A DNA stretch of 37,817 bases from contig CALAOW010000031.1 of NCBI GenBank assembly GCA_937889395.1, positions 1 to 37,817 of the forward strand, in the 5' to 3' direction. The notes beneath the pieces were generated by a model. That model saw nothing but the letters and a program-made list of their open reading frames with translations. It searched no databases and had not been told where the DNA came from. Made by a program: the position numbers and the translations under genes. The stretch is from an uncultured Pseudomonadota bacterium (GTDB lineage Bacteria; Desulfobacterota; Binatia; Binatales; Binataceae). Positions 16,958 to 26,877 of this stretch are shown here, piece by piece; position 1 is the stretch's first letter; every line of letters starts with the position of its first letter.

Positions 16958-18898
16958 GTGTCACGGCTGGCAAAATTTGACGTCGTTTCGATCGAGGATC
17001 TCGAGACCTCGGACATCGAGCGCGTGTTTGCGCTCGCCGACAGCTTTGCCGCCCAGCTCGCGCAAGGCGATCAGATTACGACCGCCGCCGGACTGATCAT
17101 GGCGACGCTGTTCTACGAACCCTCGACGCGCACGCGGCTCAGCTTCGAGTCGTCGATGCATCGCCTCGGCGGCGCCGTGATCAGCTCGGCCGATATGCAC
17201 GCGAGCTCCGCCGCCAAGGGTGAGAGTCTGGCCGATACCGTGCGCGTCGTCTCCGGCTATGCCGACCTGATCGTGCTGCGCCATCCGCATGACGGCGCGG
17301 CGCGCGTGGCCGCGGAGTACGCGCCATGCCCGGTGCTGAACGCGGGCGACGGCAGCCGCGAGCATCCCACGCAGACGCTTTGCGATCTCTACATTCTGCG
17401 CAAAAAGAAGGGCCATCTGAAGGGACTCACGGTCGCGCTATGCGGCGATTTGAAGTTTGGCCGCACGGTACATTCGCTGATCTACGCGCTAGCGCGTTTC
17501 GGCGCGAACATCGTCGCCGTGCCGACCAGCGGAATGGACGTTCCGGACTACGTCCTCAAGCGGCTTGCCGCCGAGCGCAATTACAGCTTCTCGACCGTCA
17601 CGATGGATGAACTCAAGTCGTTGGCGGGCGGGCTCGACGCTCTATATCTGACACCCAGCGCGCCGCATCAGATGGCGCTCTTTACCGGCGACGGGGCGCT
17701 ACGAAACTTTCCCGCGGCCGAGCCTCCGGCCGCTCTCGATGCATTCTACGTCACGCGCCTGCAGAAGGAGCGCATGTCGGGGAAGGAGGCCGGTCCCGCG
17801 CAGTACGTCCGCTTTGACGCGCGTGCCCTTCGCACCAGTCGCACGCAGGAAGCCGTCGTGATGCATCCGCTGCCGCGCCTCGGCGAGCTGGCGTACGAGC
17901 TCGATGCCGATCCGCGTGCGGTTTACTTCGAGCAGGCCGCTGCCGGCGTGCCGGTCCGGATGGCGTTAATCGCATTGCTGATGGAGAAAGCCGCCGCCGC
18001 ATCCGTCGGTCCGCGGCCGATGGCCGAGGCGATTCGCTTCAAGGCCGAGCCGCCGCCGCGATGCTCCAATCTGAACTGCGTCACGCGATTCGAGGGCGCC
18101 TACCTCGCTCCGCGATTCACGCTCGGGCGCAGCATGGATGCCACCGTGCTCGCGCTGAAGTGCGGCTTGTGCGAACGCGAACTGAAGATTGAATACGTCG
18201 GTCATGCGCGATCGCATCGCTACTATCACTTCGACGAAAACCTGCAGGGCTATGTCCGCCAATGGATCGAAGAAGGCTCGCTGGCTGTATTCGACAGCGT
18301 CAAGCAGGCCGAAGAGGCTGGCTACGAACCCTACCGGCGCGGGCCTCAGCGCGAAATTATGAATGAAGAGGAAGTCGTTGGTGCGATCGAATCGCTCGCC
18401 GACCAGGTGATTGCCGACGTTCCCGATATCTCGGCCGTGTCGATTGTGGGCGTCGTCAGTCACGGCGCGATGCTTGCGCTCAGGCTGCGCGGCCTGATCG
18501 GATCGAAGACCAAAGTTCTGCCGCCGTGCGCGGCGCTCGATGCGTACAAGCCGGCCGACGCATTGCACCCGATCGACGGTGCCGAGAATTTCAACGTCGA
18601 AGACCGCACCATAATCCTGGTCGACGACGTGATTAATAGCGGCTGGACCGTGCAACGCGCGATGGCGACGATCTGGCAGCGCGGGCGTCCGGCTGCGGTC
18701 AAACTGGCGGTCTTGATCGATCGCGGGCATCGCGCCGTCCCGATTCGGCCAAACTATGTCGGCAAGAATATCCCGACCTCGCGCGGCGAGCGCGTGCAAG
18801 TGCGCCTCGCCGCGGCCGGCACGGAGAGCAAATCACACGATCGCGTAATGATCTATTCAATCGTCGAACCGCTGAAAGAACCCGAGGCGGCGCATTGA
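16958..18898 (+). CDS. pyrB: Fused aspartate carbamoyltransferase - PyrI-type zinc module - PyrR-like domain
   Basis: Catalyses carbamoyl phosphate plus aspartate to carbamoyl aspartate. Residues 1-345 are a complete ATCase: FYEPSTRTRLSFE (52-64) binds carbamoyl phosphate, Lys87 is in SSAAKGESLADT, and HPTQTLCDL and HPLPR (303-307) are present. Residues 365-413 match the PyrI zinc domain: Cys369-x4-Cys374-x27-Cys402-x2-Cys405 with ALKCGLCERELK. The PyrI nucleotide-binding domain is absent. Residues about 419-461 form a linker ending VFDSVKQAEEAGYEPYRR. Residues 468-640 are a full-length PyrR-like domain with ILVDDVINSGWTVQ and LIDRGHRAVPIRPNYVGKNI. TGRT has become SGWT and YRDD is lost, so uracil PRTase activity is doubtful, while the RNA-contact signature remains. 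The start is GTG 16958. The frame is open throughout, and the stop overlaps pyrC. Confidence 0.92.
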   Translation: MSRLAKFDVVSIEDLETSDIERVFALADSFAAQLAQGDQITTAAGLIMATLFYEPSTRTRLSFESSMHRLGGAVISSADMHASSAAKGESLADTVRVVSGYADLIVLRHPHDGAARVAAEYAPCPVLNAGDGSREHPTQTLCDLYILRKKKGHLKGLTVALCGDLKFGRTVHSLIYALARFGANIVAVPTSGMDVPDYVLKRLAAERNYSFSTVTMDELKSLAGGLDALYLTPSAPHQMALFTGDGALRNFPAAEPPAALDAFYVTRLQKERMSGKEAGPAQYVRFDARALRTSRTQEAVVMHPLPRLGELAYELDADPRAVYFEQAAAGVPVRMALIALLMEKAAAASVGPRPMAEAIRFKAEPPPRCSNLNCVTRFEGAYLAPRFTLGRSMDATVLALKCGLCERELKIEYVGHARSHRYYHFDENLQGYVRQWIEEGSLAVFDSVKQAEEAGYEPYRRGPQREIMNEEEVVGAIESLADQVIADVPDISAVSIVGVVSHGAMLALRLRGLIGSKTKVLPPCAALDAYKPADALHPIDGAENFNVEDRTIILVDDVINSGWTVQRAMATIWQRGRPAAVKLAVLIDRGHRAVPIRPNYVGKNIPTSRGERVQVRLAAAGTESKSHDRVMIYSIVEPLKEPEAAH

Positions 18899-20253
18899 AC
18901 CCAATCCTGCTCATAGGAGGACGGGTGATAGATCCCGCAAGCGCACTCGACGGACAGTATGACTTGCTGGTGTGCGCCGGCGAGATTGCAGCGGTCGAAG
19001 GGGCCGGGACTCAGATAAATTTGCACGCTGCGACTATCGTTGACGTGAGCGGATGCTGGATCGTGCCCGGCCTGATCGATCCGCATGTACATTTGCGTGA
19101 CCCCGGTTTTCCTGAAAAGGAAACGATTCTGACGGGCTTGCGGGCCGCGGCAGCGGGCGGTTTCGCGACCGTGGCGGCGATGGCGAACACGTCGCCGGTC
19201 AACGACAGTCCCGCGATTACGCGCTACATGCTCGAGCGCGCCGGGGAAGCCCATTGCGCGCGGCTGGTGCCGGTTTCGGCGGTCACGCAAGGGCTCCGCG
19301 GGATCGAGCCGGTGGATTTCGCCGCGATGGTCGATGCGGGTGCGCGACTGTTTTCCGACGATGGGATTCCGATCGATGATGCGGCGGTCCTGTCGCGCGC
19401 GTTGGATGAAACCATGCGGCTTGGATATGCGGTTGCGTTGCATGAAGAGGATCGCGCGCTGTCATGCGGTGGAGCGTTGAACGCCGGCGCGGTAGCCGAG
19501 CATCTGGGCGTCAGCGGCTATCCGAGTTCGGCGGAATCGCAACGCGTGCGCCGCGATCTCGCGATAGCGATCGGCTCGGGCGCGGCGGTTCATGTCGCCC
19601 ACGTATCGACGGCCGAGTCACTCGATCTCATCCGCGCCGCGCGCCGGCGTGGCGCGCAAGTCACCTGCGAGGTGACGCCGCATCATTTCACGTTGAACGA
19701 AAGCGCCGCGCTGACTTGGGGGCCGAACGCGAAGATGAACCCTCCACTTCGCAATCGCGACGATGTCGAAGCGCTCCACGCGGCGATTCGCGACGGCACC
19801 GTTGACATGATCGCGAGCGACCATGCGCCGCACGATCCGAAATCGAAGCGGATGGAGCAACTCGGCGCCTTTTTCGGTCCGGGGCGCCAGGCCGGGCCTC
19901 TCGAGCACGACGCCGCCGAGCTATTCGCGCACGCGGCAAACGGAGTTGTGGGTCTCGAGACATCGCTCGGACTTGCGCTCGACCTGGTGCATCGATCTTT
20001 GATCGAACCGGCGCGTCTGGTCGAGATGATGTCGCTCAATCCCGCGGCACTGCTGCGGCTGGAGGCTGGCACGCTTGCGGTTGGCGCGACCGCGGACATC
20101 ACGGTAATCGATCCTAATCTCGAGTGGACCGTTGCGCCGGAAAAATTCCTGTCAAAGAGCCGCAACACTCCGTTCGCAGGGATGCGGCTGAAGGGCAGGG
20201 CGGTGCTGACTATCGTTGCGGGCGAAATCGTTTACGACGGGAGGAAGGGGTAG
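18895..20253 (+). CDS. pyrC: Dihydroorotase (class I)
   Basis: Zinc amidohydrolase that cyclises carbamoyl aspartate to dihydroorotate. The 452-residue product shows the metal site [15 protein letters not shown] (His64, His66). Further motifs are [26 protein letters not shown] and the catalytic [12 protein letters not shown], as in Bacillus/Aquifex class I enzymes. It starts with TTG at 18895, overlapping the stop of the ATCase fusion (TTGA). Some class I enzymes bind ATCase, and tight coupling with an unusual ATCase makes a complex plausible (inference). carA begins 7 bases downstream. Confidence 0.94.
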   Translation: MNPILLIGGRVIDPASALDGQYDLLVCAGEIAAVEGAGTQINLHAATIVDVSGCWIVPGLIDPHVHLRDPGFPEKETILTGLRAAAAGGFATVAAMANTSPVNDSPAITRYMLERAGEAHCARLVPVSAVTQGLRGIEPVDFAAMVDAGARLFSDDGIPIDDAAVLSRALDETMRLGYAVALHEEDRALSCGGALNAGAVAEHLGVSGYPSSAESQRVRRDLAIAIGSGAAVHVAHVSTAESLDLIRAARRRGAQVTCEVTPHHFTLNESAALTWGPNAKMNPPLRNRDDVEALHAAIRDGTVDMIASDHAPHDPKSKRMEQLGAFFGPGRQAGPLEHDAAELFAHAANGVVGLETSLGLALDLVHRSLIEPARLVEMMSLNPAALLRLEAGTLAVGATADITVIDPNLEWTVAPEKFLSKSRNTPFAGMRLKGRAVLTIVAGEIVYDGRKG

Positions 20254-20260
20254 CGGATCG

Positions 20261-21454
20261 ATGAGCAAGGGGCGCGAAGCGATACTGGCGCTGGCCGACG
20301 GGCGAATTTTCCGCGGCCGCGCATTCGGCGCGGTGGGCGAGACCGTGGGCGAAGCGGTCTTCAACACCGCGATGACCGGCTACCAGGAAGTGCTGACCGA
20401 CCCGTCGTACAAGGGCCAGCTGGTCTGCATGACTTATCCGGAAATCGGCAACGTCGGAATCAACGCCGAGGACGCAGAGTCGCGGCGCGTGTACGTCGAG
20501 GGGTTCATCGTCAAGGAATACTGGGAGCGGCCGTCGAACTGGCGTTCGGAGATGGCGCTTGGAAAGTACCTGGAAGAGGCGGGCGTGGTGGGTATCGAGG
20601 GTATCGACACGCGCGCGCTGGTCCGCCATTTGCGCACGCGCGGCGCGCAGGAAGCGGTGATATCGAGCGTCGATCTGGACGCCGAGTCGCTGGTGCGCAA
20701 GGCCAAGGCGTCACCGGGACTGATCGGCCGCGATCTCGTGAAAGAGGTCACATCCGCCGAGGCTTACGATTGGGACTTCGGGGATTGGAAATTGGGGCGC
20801 GGCCACGTCCGCATGAGCCACGAAGCGATGCGCGATGCGCCCACGATTGTCGCGCTCGACTACGGAATCAAGCTGAACATTTTGCGCCGGCTGGTCGCGA
20901 CCGGCTTTCGCGTGAAGGTGATCCCGGCGGCGTCGAGCGCGGAGCAGATCCTCGCGCACAACCCCGACGGAATTTTCCTATCGAACGGACCCGGCGACCC
21001 TGCGGCGCTGCCGTACGCTTACAGAGCCATCGCGGGCGTGTTGGGCAAGAAGCCGGTGTTCGGCATCTGTCTTGGCCATCAGTTGATCGGGCTGGCGCTG
21101 GGCGGCAAGACTTACAAGCTCGCTTTCGGCCATCATGGCGCCAATCATCCGGTGATGGACTTGCGCACGCGGCGGGTCGAGATCACGGCGCAGAACCATG
21201 GCTTCGCCGTCGATGACGAGTCGTTGAGAAGACGCGCGAAGCTTTCGCATTTGAACCTGAACGACAACACCGTCGAAGGCCTGCAGGGAACCGGAGTGCC
21301 ATTCTTTTCCGTGCAGTACCATCCCGAGGCATCGCCGGGGCCGCACGACTCGAGCTACCTGTTTGCCCGATTCAAAAAACTGGTTGAAGCGTTCCCGCGT
21401 TACGGCGCGGAGGCGCTGGACCGAATCCTTGCCGCCGAGGCATCGGCGCAATGA
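20261..21454 (+). CDS. carA: Carbamoyl-phosphate synthase small (glutaminase) subunit
   Basis: Releases ammonia from glutamine for CarB. Of 397 residues, the N-terminal half ([34 protein letters not shown]-like segment) contacts CarB. The C-terminal class I amidotransferase has [15 protein letters not shown] with nucleophile Cys270 and [13 protein letters not shown] with His354 and Glu356. ATG 20261 was chosen because GGGAGGAAGGGG precedes it and it gives the family N-terminus; more upstream starts would overlap pyrC. It belongs to the pyr operon, 51 bases ahead of carB. Confidence 0.96.
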   Translation: MSKGREAILALADGRIFRGRAFGAVGETVGEAVFNTAMTGYQEVLTDPSYKGQLVCMTYPEIGNVGINAEDAESRRVYVEGFIVKEYWERPSNWRSEMALGKYLEEAGVVGIEGIDTRALVRHLRTRGAQEAVISSVDLDAESLVRKAKASPGLIGRDLVKEVTSAEAYDWDFGDWKLGRGHVRMSHEAMRDAPTIVALDYGIKLNILRRLVATGFRVKVIPAASSAEQILAHNPDGIFLSNGPGDPAALPYAYRAIAGVLGKKPVFGICLGHQLIGLALGGKTYKLAFGHHGANHPVMDLRTRRVEITAQNHGFAVDDESLRRRAKLSHLNLNDNTVEGLQGTGVPFFSVQYHPEASPGPHDSSYLFARFKKLVEAFPRYGAEALDRILAAEASAQ

Positions 21455-21505
21455 CCAGATCAACGCACCGACTCGATCCAAGTTCGACATATTGGGACTA
21501 CCAAG

Positions 21506-24500
21506 TTGCCGCTTCGTAAAGATTTGAAATCGGTGTTGCTGATTGGCTCGGGGCCAATCGTCATCGGGCAGGCGTGCGAGTTCGATTACTCGGGCACGCA
21601 GGCGATCAAAGCGCTGCGCGAGGAAGGGCTGAGGCTCATCCTGGTCAATTCGAACCCGGCGACGATAATGACCGATCCGGACCTGGCGGACCGCACCTAT
21701 ATAGAGCCGATGACGCTGGCGGTGCTGACGAAAATCATCGAGCGCGAGCGTCCCGACGCGATCCTGCCGACGGTCGGCGGGCAGACCGCGCTGAACCTGG
21801 CGATAGAGCTTGCCGAGGCGGGCGTACTCGATCGATTCAAGTGCGAGCTTATCGGGGCGAAGCTCGGGGCGATCAAGAAGGCCGAGGATCGCGACCTGTT
21901 CAAGCAGGCGATGCTGAAAATCGGGCTCGAGGTGCCGCGTTCCGCCATTGCGCGTTCGGCGGCCGACGGCGAGCGGGTGCTGGGGGAGCTTGGCATCCCG
22001 GTGATCATCCGGCCGTCGCGAACGCTGGGCGGAACGGGAGGTTCGATCGCGCGCGAACTCGACGACTACCGCGCCAAGGTGGCGCACGGACTCGAACAAT
22101 CGCCGAGCCACGAAGTGCTGATCGAGCAATCGGTCGAAGGGTGGAAGGAATTCGAACTCGAGGTGATGCGCGACACGGCGGACAACGTCGTGATCATCTG
22201 CTCGATCGAGAATCTGGATCCAATGGGCGTGCACACGGGCGATTCGATAACGGTCGCACCCGCGCAGACGCTGACCGACAAGGAATACCAGATCATGCGC
22301 GACGCGGCGATTCGAATCATCCGCGAAATCGGCGTCGATACGGGCGGATCGAACATCCAGTTTGCGATCGAACCGAGGACGGGACGGATGGTCGTGATCG
22401 AGATGAACCCGCGCGTGTCGCGGAGCTCGGCGCTGGCGTCGAAGGCGACGGGATTTCCAATCGCCAAGATCGCGGCGCGGCTGGCAGTGGGCTACCGGCT
22501 TGACGAGATTCCCAACGACATCACGCGCATGACGCCGTCGTGCTTCGAGCCGACGATCGACTACGTGGTCACCAAGATTCCGCGCTTCACGTTCGAGAAG
22601 TTTCGCGGCGCGGCCGACGAGCTGGGGCCGCAAATGAAGTCGGTCGGCGAGGCGATGGCGATAGGACGGACCTTCAAGGAGTCGCTGCAGAAGGCGCTCC
22701 GCTCGCTCGAAATAGGCTCGCATGGGCTGGAGAGCGGGCTCTCAAAGCCGCCGAGCGCTCATGCGGCCGTACAAATCCGCGCTCAAGTCGCGACCGCGAG
22801 CAGCCATCGCTTGTACCATCTGGCGGACGCTTTACGGCTGGGGATAACGCGGGCGGAAGTTTACCAGCTGAGCAAGATCGATCCGTGGTTTATCGACGCA
22901 GTCGCGGAGCTGGTGGCGGAGGAAAAGCGCATCGCGCGCGAGCCGCTCGGCGCGTCGTACTTCCGGGAGTTCAAGCCGATGGGATTTTCCGATCGGCGAA
23001 TCGCGGAGCTGCGCGGGATCGATGAAGCGGCGGTGGCGTCGGCGCGGCGCGAAGCGGGAGTGACCCCGGTTTTCAAATCGGTGGACACCTGCGGCGCGGA
23101 ATTCGAGGCGTTCACGCCCTACCTCTACTCGACTTACGAAGGCGAGGACGAGGCGCCGCCGACCGCGCGCAAGAAAGTGATCATTTTGGGCGGCGGGCCG
23201 AACCGGATAGGGCAGGGGATCGAGTTCGACTACTGCTGCGTGCACGCGAGCATGGCGCTCAAAGAGGGCGGCTTCGAAACGATCATGGTCAACTGCAACC
23301 CCGAGACCGTCTCGACCGATTACGACATCTCGGATCGCCTGTACTTCGAGCCGCTGACGTTCGAGGACGTGATGGCGATTGCGGAGCGCGAGAAGCCGTT
23401 CGGCGTAATCGTGCAGTTCGGCGGGCAGACGCCGCTCAAGCTCGCGCTGCCGCTGGCGCGGGCGGGCGTGCCGATTCTCGGGACGAGTCCCGATGCGATA
23501 GACCGCGCCGAGGATCGCGAGCGATTCAACGCGATGGTGACGCGGCTCGGGCTGCGCCAGCCCGAGGGCGTGCTGGCGCGCGGGCTGGAGGATGCGATCG
23601 CGGGCGCATCGAAGGTCGGCTACCCGGTGCTGATCCGGCCGTCGTACGTGCTGGGCGGCCGCGCGATGGAGGTGATTCCGAACGAAGAGGAGCTGCGTAG
23701 ATACGTGACGCAGGCTCTGCAAGCCTCCGAGCGCCATCCGCTGTTGATCGATCGCTACCTGCAAGGCGCTATCGAAGTGGATGTGGACGCGATCGCCGAC
23801 GGCGAGACGGTCGTGATCGGCGGAATAATGGAGCACGTCGAGCATGCCGGGATTCATTCGGGGGACAGCGCGTGCGCGATCCCGCCGACCACGCTGAGCG
23901 CCGCGATCCAGCAGGAGCTGATCGCGCAGACAAAAATGCTGGCGCGCGAACTCGGCGTGATCGGGCTGATCAATATTCAGTACGCGATTTATGGCGGTGA
24001 AGTTTTTATCCTGGAAGTCAATCCGCGCGCGTCGCGCACGATTCCGTTCGTCAGCAAAGCGATTGGCGTGCCTCTGGCGAAGTACGCGGCGCTGGTGATG
24101 GCCGGGAAGAAGCTCAGCGAGATTGGGTTCACGACGCAACGCGTGCCGACTCACGTCGCGGTCAAGGAGTCGGTGTTTCCGTTCGGGCGATTTCCGGGCG
24201 TCGATACGATTCTGGGACCGGAGATGAAATCGACCGGGGAAGTGATGGGAATCGACACGACGTTCGCGATGGCGTTTGCCAAGGCGGAGCTGGCGGCGGC
24301 GTCGAATCTTCCGGACGGCGGGCTGGTGTTCATCAGCGTCCGCGACGAAGACAAGCGATACCTCGAGCCGATAGCGCGCGGGCTGGCTGCGATGGGATTC
24401 GATCTGATCGCGACGCGCGGGACCGCGAACCATATTCGGAATCTCGGCTTCAAGTGCGAACGGGTCAACAAGGTGCTCGAAGGCAGCCCGCATATAGTGG

Positions 24501-24712
24501 ACGCGATGAAGGATGGGCGGGTCGCGATGGTGGTCAACACGCCGGACGCGAGCGGCACGAGGGATTCGTTCTCGATACGGCGCACCGCGCTGGAACTTCG
24601 GCTGCCGTATTTCACAACGATGGCGGGGGCGAAGGCGGCGGTCGAGGGAATCTTCGCGCTGAAGCATGAACCCTTCGAGGTGCGCGCGCTGCAGGATTAC
24701 CATCGAGCGTGA
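21506..24712 (+). CDS. carB: Carbamoyl-phosphate synthase large subunit
   Basis: Makes carbamoyl phosphate from bicarbonate, ammonia and two ATP. The 1068-residue chain has the usual duplicated ATP-grasp arrangement. The first half begins [20 protein letters not shown], and the second begins [19 protein letters not shown] near residue 557. A C-terminal MGS-like allosteric domain (about 940-1068) binds UMP or IMP in relatives. The start is TTG 21506 with no obvious Shine-Dalgarno, but the next residues ([16 protein letters not shown]) match CarB N-termini exactly. It is the last pyr gene; recG begins 7 bases after its stop. Confidence 0.96.
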   Translation: MPLRKDLKSVLLIGSGPIVIGQACEFDYSGTQAIKALREEGLRLILVNSNPATIMTDPDLADRTYIEPMTLAVLTKIIERERPDAILPTVGGQTALNLAIELAEAGVLDRFKCELIGAKLGAIKKAEDRDLFKQAMLKIGLEVPRSAIARSAADGERVLGELGIPVIIRPSRTLGGTGGSIARELDDYRAKVAHGLEQSPSHEVLIEQSVEGWKEFELEVMRDTADNVVIICSIENLDPMGVHTGDSITVAPAQTLTDKEYQIMRDAAIRIIREIGVDTGGSNIQFAIEPRTGRMVVIEMNPRVSRSSALASKATGFPIAKIAARLAVGYRLDEIPNDITRMTPSCFEPTIDYVVTKIPRFTFEKFRGAADELGPQMKSVGEAMAIGRTFKESLQKALRSLEIGSHGLESGLSKPPSAHAAVQIRAQVATASSHRLYHLADALRLGITRAEVYQLSKIDPWFIDAVAELVAEEKRIAREPLGASYFREFKPMGFSDRRIAELRGIDEAAVASARREAGVTPVFKSVDTCGAEFEAFTPYLYSTYEGEDEAPPTARKKVIILGGGPNRIGQGIEFDYCCVHASMALKEGGFETIMVNCNPETVSTDYDISDRLYFEPLTFEDVMAIAEREKPFGVIVQFGGQTPLKLALPLARAGVPILGTSPDAIDRAEDRERFNAMVTRLGLRQPEGVLARGLEDAIAGASKVGYPVLIRPSYVLGGRAMEVIPNEEELRRYVTQALQASERHPLLIDRYLQGAIEVDVDAIADGETVVIGGIMEHVEHAGIHSGDSACAIPPTTLSAAIQQELIAQTKMLARELGVIGLINIQYAIYGGEVFILEVNPRASRTIPFVSKAIGVPLAKYAALVMAGKKLSEIGFTTQRVPTHVAVKESVFPFGRFPGVDTILGPEMKSTGEVMGIDTTFAMAFAKAELAAASNLPDGGLVFISVRDEDKRYLEPIARGLAAMGFDLIATRGTANHIRNLGFKCERVNKVLEGSPHIVDAMKDGRVAMVVNTPDASGTRDSFSIRRTALELRLPYFTTMAGAKAAVEGIFALKHEPFEVRALQDYHRA

Positions 24713-24719
24713 GAGGGCG

Positions 24720-26864
24720 ATGAGCCCAGAATCCTCACCTAACCTCTCCGGTAAAATAACGGGCGAGGGATCAGAAAGCGGGGCGCTTCGAATCGACAGC
24801 CCGGTCGCCGCGATGGCGGGGATCGGTCCCAAGCGGGCGGCAGCTCTGGAAGCGCGCGGGATCGCAACGGCGGGCGACCTCATCTTTCACCTGCCAGCGC
24901 GTTACCAGGACTGGCGCGAGCGCACGCCGTCTGAAGATCTGCGCGCTGGAAACATGGTCGTCGTCGAAGGCGATCTCGGGGTGATTTCCGAGCGGCCGAT
25001 GCGCGGTTCGCGGTGGCGGCGGCTCGCGTCGGGATGGCTCAATGTGGGCGGCAGGCAGATCCGGGTCGTGTGGTTCAACCTGCCCGCTTACATGCGCGGT
25101 TATCTTCCGGGCGGCGAGCGGGTCCTGGTCCGCGGGCGAGTGGCGAAGGGACTCGACGGCGGAATCGAGATAGTGCAACCGGAGTTGCATCCGCTGTCGG
25201 ATGGTGAGCCGAAAGCGATCCGCCCCGTTTACCGCATCCCTTCGATAGTGGGGCAACGGCTGTTCGCGAGCCTGGTGGCGCGCGCGCTTGTCGAGACGGG
25301 CAACTCGATCCGCGGAGCGATCCCCGACGAAGTGCTCGGCGAAGTTCCGAAGCTTCGCGAGGCGCTGAGCTACATTCACGATCCGCCGCCCGATGCCGGC
25401 TTCGAAGCCCTGGCGAACGGGGAGTCGCGCGGCCATCTGGCGCTCGCATTCGATGAACTGTTCGCGTTCGAGCTGGCGCTTTCGCTTGAACGCCTCCGCA
25501 GCGCGCGCCGCACCGGACTAGCGCTCGATGGATCGCGCGACCTGAGCCAGCGGATGACGGATGAGCTGCCGTTCAAGCTGACCGGATCGCAGTCGCGCGC
25601 GATAGAGGAAATCGGCGCCGACCTTGCGCGGCCGAATCAGATGAACCGGATGTTGATGGGCGACGTTGGCAGCGGCAAAACGATTGTTGCGTTCTGGGCG
25701 ATGATCCGGGCGGTCGAATGCGGGCATCAGGCGGCGATGATGGCGCCGACGGAACTGCTCGCGGAGCAACACTGGTGCGGCTTCGCGCGCGTGTCCGGGC
25801 GGCTTAATGTACGGAGCGCGCTGCTTACGGGGAGCGTGACGGGTGCAGCTCGCAAGGAGATTTTGCGCGGTCTCGCGAACGGTGAAATCAAGGCGGTGTT
25901 CGGAACGCATGCGCTGATACAGGAGCGGGTGCGAATGCGCGGACTCGCGCTCGGCGTTATCGACGAGCAGCATCGATTCGGCGTTTTCGATCGCGCGAAG
26001 GTGAAAGCATTGGGGCCGAAGGCGAATCTGCTGATGATGACGGCGACGCCGATTCCGAGAAGTTTGGCGATGAGCCTCTTCGCGAATCTCGACGTATCGT
26101 TTCTCGACGAGCTGCCGGCGGGGCGGACGCCCATCGCGACCGAAATTTGCACCGAGGACGATATCGAGCGCGTGCATGAGGAGCTGCGCGCCGAGATAGG
26201 CGGCGGCGGACGCGCATACTACGTCGTGCCGTTCATCGAGGGCGACGAAGACGAAGCCAAGTCGGTATCCGCCACGGCGGCGCGCCTTAAGAAGGGGGCG
26301 CTGCACGGCGCGAGAGTCGGCACGATGCACGGCAGGATGGGGACGGCGGAAAAGGATTGCGCGATGCGTGAATTTCGCGACGGCGCGATCGACGTCCTGG
26401 TCTGCACGACGGTGGTCGAAGTGGGAATTGACGTGCCGGAGGCGACGATAATCGTGGTGGTCGCGGCGGAGCGTTACGGCCTCGCGCAATTGCATCAGCT
26501 GCGCGGCAGGGTGGGGCGCGGCGAGAAGCCGTCGCGATGTTGCCTGGTGGCATCGAGCGACGCGGACGAACCGGCGCTGGAGCGCCTCGCCGTCATGCGC
26601 GAAAGCATGACGGGCGCGGAGGTCGCGGAGGCTGACTTGCGGCTGCGCGGTCCGGGCGATTTGCTCGGCGCGCGGCAGACCGGGGCGCTGCCGCTGCGCT
26701 TCGTTCATCTAATTCGCGACCATCGCACGATCGAACGCGCGCGCAAGATGGCTGACGAATGGATCCGGCGCGATCCGTCGCTGGCGAGCCGGGAATCGGA
26801 AGGCGCGCGGGTGGCGGTCAAGAAAATGCTGGCGCTCGGGTTCAGTCTCGGCGACGTAGGATAG
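24720..26864 (+). CDS. recG: ATP-dependent DNA helicase RecG
   Basis: Branch-migration helicase acting on stalled forks and Holliday junctions. The 714 residues contain an N-terminal helix-hairpin-helix-like GIGPKRAAALEARG and the wedge domain. Helicase motif I is MGDVGSGKTIVA, motif Ia is APTELLAEQHW, motif II is the RecG-type DEQH in IDEQHRFGVFDR, and motif III is TATPIPRS. The RecG-specific QLHQLRGRVGRGEKPS lies near the end. ATG 24720 has GAGAGG upstream, directly after carB. The stop lies inside a perfect hairpin shared with the facing gene. Confidence 0.96.
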   Translation: MSPESSPNLSGKITGEGSESGALRIDSPVAAMAGIGPKRAAALEARGIATAGDLIFHLPARYQDWRERTPSEDLRAGNMVVVEGDLGVISERPMRGSRWRRLASGWLNVGGRQIRVVWFNLPAYMRGYLPGGERVLVRGRVAKGLDGGIEIVQPELHPLSDGEPKAIRPVYRIPSIVGQRLFASLVARALVETGNSIRGAIPDEVLGEVPKLREALSYIHDPPPDAGFEALANGESRGHLALAFDELFAFELALSLERLRSARRTGLALDGSRDLSQRMTDELPFKLTGSQSRAIEEIGADLARPNQMNRMLMGDVGSGKTIVAFWAMIRAVECGHQAAMMAPTELLAEQHWCGFARVSGRLNVRSALLTGSVTGAARKEILRGLANGEIKAVFGTHALIQERVRMRGLALGVIDEQHRFGVFDRAKVKALGPKANLLMMTATPIPRSLAMSLFANLDVSFLDELPAGRTPIATEICTEDDIERVHEELRAEIGGGGRAYYVVPFIEGDEDEAKSVSATAARLKKGALHGARVGTMHGRMGTAEKDCAMREFRDGAIDVLVCTTVVEVGIDVPEATIIVVVAAERYGLAQLHQLRGRVGRGEKPSRCCLVASSDADEPALERLAVMRESMTGAEVAEADLRLRGPGDLLGARQTGALPLRFVHLIRDHRTIERARKMADEWIRRDPSLASRESEGARVAVKKMLALGFSLGDVG

Positions 26865-26877
26865 GGCGGCGCCCTAT
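26861..26877. terminator. Hairpin shared by the convergent recG and peptidase stops
   Basis: ATAGGGC (26861-26867), GGC, GCCCTAT (26871-26877) is a perfect 7-bp inverted repeat. The recG stop (26862-26864) and the stop of the opposing gene (26874-26876) are both TAG within the two arms. There is no T-tract, so termination is possible but unproven. Confidence 0.45.

Noticed and set aside
16939-16980. Small ORF (ATG 16939, 13 residues) overlapping the start of the ATCase fusion.
   Set aside because: No ribosome-binding site fitting it and out of frame with both neighbours; likely chance.
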